64,000 nucleotides of DNA from Thermothielavioides terrestris NRRL 8126 (taxonomy: Eukaryota > Ascomycota > Sordariomycetes > Sordariales > Chaetomiaceae). The notes under the pieces are model-generated. The model was not told the DNA's origin and did not search any database. It saw only the letters and a list, made by a program, of their open reading frames with translations. The position numbers were made by a program, and so were the translations under genes. Below, in pieces: positions 55,828 to 64,000 of the stretch (its first letter is position 1; each line of letters starts with the position of its first letter). The DNA lies in contig NC_016457.1 in the NCBI RefSeq assembly GCF_000226115.1, positions 4,774,001 through 4,838,000 on the forward strand, in the 5' to 3' direction.

Positions 55828-58601
55828 ATGGCCGACTACGACCGCAGACCAGGCGGCGGCGGCAGCAGTTACAACCCCAAGAAACGTCGCTTCAGAGGTG
55901 AGTTCTAGCTTCAGCCTCTGACTTCCAAACCCGGACTCGCCCCAGACAGCTTCTACGCTGTCTGGCCGGCTCACCATTCTTCCTCTCATCTGAAACCACA
56001 CACTAACACGGACCGTTCCGAATCTCAAACAGAGGACGATGACTACGACCGCCGCGGCCCCCGCCGGCGCTACGAGGCGCCGCCGCACGTGCGCTTGCGC
56101 AAGCAGCTGATCGCCATCGCCGAGAACCCGATGCGGCCCTGGCACGAAGAGGTGCAGGCGATCGCGACGCTCTTCACGGACAACTGGGACGACGAGCTGC
56201 TGCGCGGCAACTTCGTCGACCTGGCGCTGCAGCTGGCCGTCGAGCAGCCGCTCAAGACGCCCTTCGTCGCGGCCGTCGTGCTCGTCGCCAACGTGACCAG
56301 GCCCGAGGTCGTGGACCTGCTGCTGGCGAAGCTGGCCGCGTCGGTGGAGAAGGGGATCAAGGCCGGCGAGTGGAGGGATGTGAAGCTCTATCTGAAGCTG
56401 CTGGCGTGCCTGCAAGGGTGTCTTGAGGGGGAGGGCATCTTTCCGCTGCTGGAGGGCCTTTTTGAGAGGGCGGTGGACCTGCAGACGGCTAGTTCGGAGG
56501 ATGTGAGTCCTGCCTGCTGTCTTTCTGGCCGAAGAGTTGCGGTGGTGCTGGTGGGACTGACTGATTATTGCAGACGATCGGGACGGAGATTGTCAAAATC
56601 ATCCTCTTGACGCTTCCGTACGTCATGGCCGCTGCGCCGGGCCAGTGGGTGCAGAAGGCGGCCGATCTGATGGAGAAAACGGAGATTATTGCTTCAGAGC
56701 CACACGCCCTACAGACGCTCATCGAGCCCTATCACCCCGAGAGCGGCGAGGAAGCTCCTCCGCAGTCGCAGAGCTTGATCGGGCTGCTCCAGACTCAACT
56801 CCAGAGCGAGGCCAACAATGGCTGGGTGCTGCCCTGCCTGCCGAGGCCGTGGCAGTTACCCCTGAGCGATGTCGAACAGCAGTCTCAGCTCGACAACGCC
56901 ACCAAGCACGCCCTCCCTCCTATCGCGATTCCTGAAACGGTTATCACCGGCCCGCGGCCGCTGTTCCCGGAGGTTTACTTTTCTGTCTACGCAGGTCAGG
57001 ACGTCGAGTCTGTGCCTCCGTTGAGTAACGCCGCGGCGTCGCTGATCCGGGATGCTTTGCTCGATACGATCAACGTCCTTCACTTTAATCGCAACGTTGC
57101 CGCACGGCACTTGATCGATCTGGACTGCTACTTTGCGCCGCGGACGTTTGCGGCACGAGCCACGCCCTTCGACAAGCTGCGCGACATCGAGCCACCCAAA
57201 TCGACGTGGAAGCCGGAGGACGTCGCGGTTGACGCTGTCTTCTCTCAGCTCTTCCAGCTGCCGAACCCCGAGCACAAGCTTGTTTTCTACCACTCCGTCC
57301 TCACCGAGGCATGCAAGCTTGCCCCGGCCGCGATAGCGCCGAGCTTGGGGCGCGCCATTCGCTTTCTCTACCGGAATTCGCCTCGCCTCGACCTGGAGCT
57401 GGCCAACCGCTTCATCGACTGGTTCTCGCACCATCTAAGCAATTTCGGCTTCACCTGGAAGTGGACAGAGTGGGTGGACGATGTGTACCTGCCGGATGTC
57501 CATCCGCGGAAGGCGTTCATCAACGGCGCGCTCGACAAGGAGATCAGGCTCAGCTTTGCGCAACGCATCAAGAACACCCTACCGGATCCCTATAAAGAGC
57601 TGATCAGCCCAGAGAAGGAGAAGGATGCGCCGGATTTCAAGTTCGCCAGTGATGGTGGGTTGCCGAAGCTTGATTTTTGTCGCCTGACCTGCCGCTGACT
57701 AGGATTAGATACCCCATTCGCAGCCGAAGGACGCGAGATTTTGGCCCTGCTCAAGCGCAAGGCTCCCGACGAGGAGATCGAGGCGGTGATCCAGCGCATC
57801 CAGTCGCTCGCCATCGACCGCGAGATCGACGCGCTCGTGGCGAGCACCGACGTCTTCGTGACGTGCGTGCTGCACTTCGGCAACAAGTCGCTCTCGCACG
57901 TCCTGGCCGCCATCGAGCGCACCAAGGATCGCCTCGCCGACGCGGGCGCCGCCTCGGACGCCGCGCGCACCCAGATCATCTCGGCTACCATGGCCTACTG
58001 GTCCGCACACCCGGGCGTCGCCCTCTCCATCATCGAGAAGCTCCTCAACTACAGCATCCTGACCCCGGCCACTGTCATCAACTGGGCCTTGATCGGCCGC
58101 GCGGGCAGCACCCGCGGCGAGGCGCTCGCCACCGCGCACTTGTACGAGATGGTGTTCAACACGGTCATGAAAGTCACCGGCCGCGTGCGCCAGCTCGCGA
58201 CGAAGCCTCCATCACCCCCGCACCAACAAGCACAATCCTCGGCGGACGCCGAGGAGGCGGAGACGCGCGAGCGCGAGATCCGCGCGATGCGGGCGCTGTT
58301 CGCCGCCATCGAGGACGCGCTCGCGGCCTGGGCGGCCGGCAGCAAGGACGAGATGATGGAGGCCAGCGAGGGCGCCGCCGGCGACAGCGAGACCGAGCGG
58401 CTCGTGCGCCGCTGGGGCGAGCGCTGGCTGCGCGTCTTCCGCCGGCGCGCGGCCATCGAGGAGGCCTTCCTCGTCGAGGCGGAGAAGGAGCGCGCGAGGC
58501 TGCGGGCCGAGATGGAGGAGCAGGCCCGGGAGCAGGAGCAGGCCCGGGCGCGGGAGCGGGAGCTGGATGGGCAGGGCGGGGAGGGGATGGAGGTTGCTTA
58601 G
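55828..58601 (+). CDS. CBC1: Nuclear cap-binding complex large subunit (CBP80)
   Basis: Large subunit of the nuclear cap-binding complex; with Cbc2/CBP20 it binds the m7G cap and links transcription to splicing, export and decay. Exons 55828-55897, 56033-56502, 56574-57654 and 57709-58601 give 837 residues. After a basic, Gly/Arg-rich start (MADYDRRPGGGG, KKRRFR; a likely nuclear signal) comes the MIF4G domain beginning around VRLRKQLIAIAENPMRPWHE. Two further helical MIF4G-like domains follow, with conserved RNPRLDLELANRFIDWFSHH-type sequence (here RNSPRLDLELANRF, IDWFSHHLSNFGFTWKW). The C-terminus ends in a Glu/Arg-rich coiled-coil-like stretch. All introns are GT-AG, 54-135 bp. It converges on HSH49, another RNA-processing gene. 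Confidence 0.93.
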
Positions 58602-59629
58602 ATTGCCGGTTGGGGGGTGGTGGACCTTCGCCGTCTTTTCTTTCCCTTTGAAAGGGAGAGGGGCATGACTTGGAGTCTTGCTTTGCCTGGTGAACTGGAC
58701 AGGGCGTCGCAAAGCACACGTTGTATGATTGTCGTGTATGTTACCGCATTTCCATACCTTGGAAGGCAAACGAAAGACAGGAGGGTAAAGCCTGTTCCGG
58801 GAATCTACAAGCGGCCAGTGCCACAAAAAAAATCTATTATTTTTGTTTTCAAATGGCATCATATGGAGCAACAACATTCTATTCTCGGGCAGCGCACAGA
58901 ACTGCGGCCTGTTGAGCTTCTCCCTTTTCTCTGGCCTGCTTTGACTCGCTGCTCCCTCCGTCCCGGTGTCCTATCTATCCAAGCTTCCGCTTGATATAAA
59001 GCAGGCTGCGTCATCGCAGGTCCCGCAACGCTCGCCACCGAAGTTTGTTCGTGTGACCTGCCTGACGCCGCATAACCGCATATGGTGACGCGAAGCTTGT
59101 GCGAATGACACTGCTCGAGCGGGTTGCCGAGGAGCTGTGGTGTGTGTGTGTGCATATGTGTTAGCTCCCGCGGCTGAGAAGAGGAGTAAGTAGGTAGATT
59201 TGGAAAGTGTCGTCGCTAACCCTGGCACAAAATGAATCCTGGCAGTTCGTGTCGTAGGAGAAGAGCCCCCTTGTGTGGAACAAGAGGGCCGCAACCCTAT
59301 TCCTATTCCTGCAGGTCACAGCCCCGATGTCAGGGTACATAGGGACGTCAATCATCCGCCGTTGTCTTGTTGTCCGTCGTGGGCGGGCGTGATGCTGCGA
59401 CTACTGATCGCTTGTCGCTTTCCTTCCCTCCGGGAGTTGACTGGACTGGTCTGCTCTCCCCCATGTTGGCGGGGTCAAGCCGGCAACGGGAGAGGCGGTA
59501 CCCGCCATCGCTCCCTTGGATGATCTACACCATTTTTGCTGCCACGCATATCTGAACAAATATCTCGACGTTCCCATCACGGTCCAAGCTGCAAATTCCC
59601 TGACCTTCCCCACTAGCCCGGCGTTCATT
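58602..59629. other. Convergent spacer between CBC1 and HSH49
   Basis: About 1 kb of presumed 3' untranslated sequence for two convergent genes. It has a short GT run near 59142. No gene is seen. Confidence 0.6.
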
Positions 59630-60907
59630 CTAACGCCGGGCGAACCCAGGCGGCGGCGGCGGCGCGCCAAACCCCTGCGGCACCCCAGCCGGAAGCGGCA
59701 TGAACCCCGGCGGCGGGACCGGCGCACCAGGAGGGGGCGGCCCACCGGCGAACCCGCCGGGCGGAGGCGGCGGCATGCCGGGATATGCGGGCGGCTGCCC
59801 CGGGCCTGGGACTGGGCCTGGGACAGGGGCGCCCGGGGGCCCGGCGGGGAAGCCGGCGGGGGGCGGCGGGTGGTGGAAGGCGCCGGCGGAGCCGCCGAAG
59901 CCGCCGTGGCTTGGGGGAGGGCGCGCGGGGAGGCCGGACGGAGGCGGCGGAAGACCGCCGGCGCCGGTACCCATGGGCCGGCCGCCGAAGGACGGAGGCG
60001 GCGGCGCCGCGCGGCCCATTCCGCTCGGCCCTGTGGGAGGCATGCTGCCGTAGCCGCCCGGGGGTGGCACGGTGGCGCTGACAGGCGGAGCGACGGCTGC
60101 TGGGCCGTTGACGGTAGAGGGCACGGCGGCGCCTGGGCGGGTGGGGGCTCCCACTGGCGGCGCGGCTGCTGATATCGGGGCGGTCATGTGGAAGGCGGGC
60201 GGGAGGGGTTGTTGCTCGGGGAGGATGTTGTGCTTCTTGCCCTCGGCGGCCAGCTTGCGCTCGGCCTCGTCGCCGTGGCGCTCGCCCTTGCCGTCCTTCT
60301 TGTAGGCATACTCGACGGTGATGGCCTTGCTGAGCAGGTACTGGCCGTTCATGGTGGACAGGGCGGCATCGCTGGCCTCGAACGAGTCGAAGCTGACGAA
60401 GCCATAGCCCTTGGAGATGTGGTTCTCGTCGCGCACGATGTTCGGCTGGCGCAGGATCTGGCCGAACTGGCTGAAGGTGTCGTAGAGGATCTTCTCGTCG
60501 ACCTGGGGGTCGAGGTTGTTGATGAACAGCTCGGCGCCAATGTCGACGGCCTTCTGCTTGTCGGCGCTGGCCTTGTTGACGCGGATCGGCTTGCCCCAGA
60601 TGCGGATGCCGTTGAGCACCTTGGCGGCGTACTCTGCCGAAGCGGGCGTGTCAAACTCGACGAAGCCGTAGCCCTGGTGTGTCTGCGATACGCGGTCCTG
60701 CGGCATGTGGACTTGGCGCACTGGGCCGACCTGCGTCATGAGCTCCGAGAGCAGCTCCTGCGTGAAGCGCTCGTCGATATTGCCGACGTAGACGGTCGCA
60801 TCTTTGTTCTGCTCCCTGGGCACGAGTTAGGAGGCAATCATTTTTCCTCGGGATGAAGACAAAAATCGATTGATTGATGGGAGTGGAGCTTACCAATGTC
60901 TCGACAT
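59630..60907 (-). CDS. HSH49: SF3b subunit Hsh49 / SF3B4 (SAP49)
   Basis: U2 snRNP SF3b component that binds pre-mRNA near the branch point and contacts SF3b145/Cus1. Exons 60907-60894 and 60815-59630 give 399 residues. The first coding exon is just 14 nt (MSRH plus two bases of Trp5); the 78-bp intron is GTAAGC...CCCAG. RRM1 has RNP2 VYVGNI (13-18) and RNP1 QGYGFVEF (52-59). RRM2 has ELFINNL and KGYGFVSF. The remaining 200 residues are Pro/Gly/Ala-rich low complexity, as in animal SF3B4 and unlike short yeast Hsh49. Divergent from FLX1. Confidence 0.95.
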
Positions 60908-62271
60908 TGTTGCGGTAAGTCAGGCTCTCCTCCGACGCGAAGAAAGCTGCGTGGGTTATCAAAGTCGCGAGAGCGTGTTTTGCGTATTTCGCAGTGTGCA
61001 ACGCAAGAAGGCAACTTTCTTGCTCGACACCAGAGCCAAGCTTCCATGGAGTGTGGGGCCCAGCTGCAGGGGGGTCTCGTGCCCGGCAGGCGGCGGCAGG
61101 CAGCGTGCCAAGCACCAGGCTGTGGGCCAAGGCTGTTGAGCCCCCAGACCGCCCAAAAAAGGATTTTGCCGCAACTGAAGCACTGATTGATTGCATTGAC
61201 AAACTCGTGACGCCTGTTCGTTCAGGGTTCCACACCAAGAACAAGTGCCTCCTTGCCCACCGTCATCGCCGGCGAGCACTAGACAAAACCAAATATAAGG
61301 CAGCATCATATCTTCCGGACTCGCCGCTCAAGATGTTTGCCCTCTCCGAGGAGTCGAAGGTTCGCCTCTTGTCCCCCGTTCGTTGGCGCCGCCGGCGGCA
61401 GTGCCGAGCTCGCTGACACCCTGCGACACAGGAGCGCATTGGGAGGATCATCGAGATCTCACGGGTTGCGATCCACTAGTATGCCCCGACCACCCAGGAA
61501 CCGAACCCTCCGACCGCCGGGTTGCTGACCGGACATGTACCAGTGGCTACCTGCCCTTGATCCTCTATCTTGGTATGCATCTCCGGTCCTCGCGATTGAG
61601 ATGGTGAGACAAGTACTGACCCCCTCCAGGCTACACCCGCAGCGAGCCCCGGCCATCTATCATCCGGTATGTCTGGCGCAGACGGTGTTTCTTCCGAGCA
61701 CGGCCATCCGCTCTAACTATTTGTTCCGCAGCCTCCTCTCCCCGCTCTCTTAAATAGCTGCACTGCTCCAACTGCGGAATGAAGGACTCGACAAACTGTA
61801 CCAATAATGTTACTTCGGGGGGATGAAGAATCGACCCAAGGGAAGGGCGGCCGGCGGCATAAGGACCATGGGATGTCATGGAAGCCTGGGAGGCTGAGAA
61901 CTGGGCCTTAACACCTCATGACCGGCACTGTACACTATAACTCCGGAATATCTCCCGCAATAATGATCGAGACGTGGACGAGCAATCTTGAGGCTTTGCG
62001 CATTTTTCGTTTCTTTTTTTGTGTTGCGTGGCTTGATTCTCCCCTGCCTGCTGTCTGATGGCAGCCCTCGGCTTTTGGCTGCTGTTCGGCCGAGAGAGGC
62101 CGGGATACGGATATTTTTCTCAGGGCCCTTGCGTCATACCTTTTTTTTACCCTTTGTCACTCTCCAGCGACCAGCTGCGCTCGCTCGACCATGCGCGCCC
62201 TCTGACACGGAAAAGCAGTACTTTCCACCGGACCCATGTAGCGACTACCGCCAGACGTCTCTATAACGGAA
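60908..62271. promoter_or_regulatory. Divergent upstream region of HSH49 and FLX1
   Basis: About 1.4 kb between divergent starts. No gene, RNA or repeat is supported. Confidence 0.55.
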
Positions 62272-63369
62272 ATGAAAGATGCGGGCCTCTCTCCCGCCCT
62301 CGTCGAGACGGTCGCGGGGCTCTCGGCCGGGTCCATGGCCACCCTGATCGTGCACCCGCTCGACATTGTCAAGACGCGCATGCAGGGTGCGTGCTTCCAA
62401 CTGCTTCGAATTAGGTAACCTGATCTGACAACTAACCACAACTTCCACCCGCCTCCCAACCATCCAGTCCACCGCAGCGCCCTCTCCTCCTCCTCCTCTT
62501 CCTCCTCCCCCGCCGCTTCCCCAACAACCGTCTCCCTCATCCGCGCCCTCGCCCGCACCGACCGGCCCGTCGCCGCCCTCTACCGCGGCCTGACCCCGAA
62601 CCTGCTCGGCAACGCGACCAGCTGGGCCGCCTTCTTCTTCTTCAAGGCCCGCCTCGAGCGCGGGCTGGCCCACCTGCGCGCGGCCGCGCGCCACGCGCCG
62701 GACCCGGACCCGCGCTCCCCGGCCCAGGTCCGCCAGCGCCTCACGCCCGCCGACTTCTTCGCCGCCTCGCTCGCCGCCGGCGCCCTCACCCAGCTGATCA
62801 CCAACCCGATCTGGGTGCTCAAGACCCGCATGCTCGCCTCCGACCGCGCCGCCGCCGGCGCCTACCCCAGCATGTGGTCCGGCGCCGTCCGGCTGTGGCG
62901 CGAGGAGGGACCGTGGGGGTTCTACAGGGGCTTGGGCGTCGGCATGCTGGCCGTCAGTCATGGGGCGGTGCAGTTCGCCGTGTACGACCCCGCGCGGAAG
63001 ATGTACCTCGCGTCGAAGAAGAGGCGCGGTCAGGGCGGCGTCGGAGGGGAAGAAGGGGTGGTGTCGAACGAGGCCACGCTGGTTCTGTCCACCGTGTCGA
63101 AGCTCGTGGCGGGCGCCGCGACGTATCCGCTGCAGGTGCTGAGGAGCAGGTTGCAGCACCACGATGCCGAGGAGCTCTTCGGGAAGGGCGTGTCCGGCGT
63201 GGTGAGGAAGCTGTGGAGGGAGGAAGGCGTGAGGGGCTTCTATCGCGGCGTCGTGCCCGGCGTGGTGAGGGTGCTGCCGGCGACGTGGGTGACGTTCCTC
63301 GTGTACGAGAATGTAAAGTACTATCTGCCGCGGTTGGCGCGCGGCGGGAAGGACCATGTTGTGGCATAG
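62272..63369 (+). CDS. FLX1: Mitochondrial FAD/folate-type carrier Flx1
   Basis: Inner-membrane mitochondrial carrier family (SLC25) protein of the FAD/folate/NAD branch. Exons 62272-62386 and 62468-63369 give 338 residues. Three carrier repeats carry signature motifs PLDIVKTRM (repeat 1, canonical), PIWVLKTRM (repeat 2, Trp in place of the acidic residue) and PLQVLRSRL (repeat 3). The Trp-containing second motif, together with YRGLTPNLLGNATSWAAFFF, is what marks the Flx1/folate-carrier branch. The loop after repeat 1 has a Ser-rich insertion right after the splice, and the matrix loop before repeat 2 is long and Arg/Pro-rich. The 81-bp intron is GTGCGT...TCCAG. The family is certain; the transported cofactor (FAD, folate or NAD) is inferred. 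Confidence 0.9.
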
Positions 63370-64000
63370 ATCTAGACGGGGGACCGGCGTTGCAAGAGGC
63401 TCGAGGCGGATATCATCTGGTTGGGTAGCACGGTTCGGCGTCGCTTCTTGGTTGTCAGCTCAATGACTTTGCAAGTCCAAGGGAACCTCGCTGTTGACTC
63501 TCGTCTGCGCCGGCTCCAGCCGCACCCTCCAACGCCCAGACGCTCACGGTGTCGGACGTACTCCGCATTCCTTGGTAGTGAAGGCCACAGGCGAACCTCG
63601 GAAGCCCATCCAGAGGCGGCATCCTGGTGCATCTGAACAGGCGCCTGTACTGATACTTGGGCTCCAAGGAGAGCACCCATATTTCGCCGATGCTGTCCGG
63701 CCTACTTCCGCACTTCTGTGGCAGTCTCCCAGGTATCTACAAGTGAAATACGAAGCAATCTCCGGCGACTTAGGCGTCAAACAAGCGAGGCTGAGCTCAT
63801 CCCCGACGAGATGGTGCCTTGCTGGACGACTAAGTCCATCCTCCCCCCAAACACAGCCTTACAAACTGTCCGCTTTTCAGGCTCGCTTGTATACGTCGAA
63901 CAAATCTCGTGCTGGACTAGCTACTTCTTGCCTGGATTCTGTCCCTGTGTGGGCATCTAGCTTCACAAGAGGAGCGAGCATCACTTGCTTGACCCTGACT
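63370..64000. other. Spacer downstream of FLX1
   Basis: FLX1 3' region to the window edge. No further gene is supported; short frames lack features. Confidence 0.55.

Overview
The window is nuclear DNA of a filamentous ascomycete, most likely a sordariomycete. Genes are interrupted by short introns (about 48-183 bp), codon use is GC-rich, and the gene set includes TSC2 and CENP-I/Mis6, which Saccharomyces either lacks (TSC2) or has only in diverged form, together with a Neurospora-type GS-1 (KNR4). I could reconstruct 15 protein-coding genes, nearly all with exon sums that are exact multiples of three. I saw no convincing tRNA, rRNA or CRISPR.

Layout, left to right: CSE1 (-) and TSC2 (+) are divergent. 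A GNAT gene (-), which looks like a GH3-GNAT hexosaminidase that has lost its catalytic barrel, is divergent from the kinetochore gene mis6/CENP-I (+). CAF16 (-) and CYK3 (-) follow. CYK3 shares an upstream region with a divergent GCK-III kinase (+). RAI1 (-) is divergent from SEC8 (+). A small inverted-repeat transposon sits downstream of SEC8. Then come gs-1/KNR4 (+), VPS68/TMEM50-like (+), a 7-kb gene-free stretch, GSK3 (+), CBC1 (+), HSH49 (-) and FLX1 (+).

The genes are mostly housekeeping. Themes are nuclear RNA handling (RAI1, CBC1, HSH49, possibly CAF16), nuclear transport (CSE1), growth signalling (TSC2, GSK3), cytokinesis, polarity and wall synthesis (CYK3, GCK-III kinase, SEC8, gs-1) and chromosome segregation (CENP-I). 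This is not a secondary-metabolite or defence cluster, and I found no clear novel multi-gene system. The points most worth a second look are the GH3-less GNAT gene, the about 0.5-kb MITE-like element with 79-bp terminal inverted repeats, three GC-AG introns (two in one gene), a stop-free 72-nt intron inside the CYK3 SH3 domain, and scattered TACCTAGGTA-type palindromes in the spacers.
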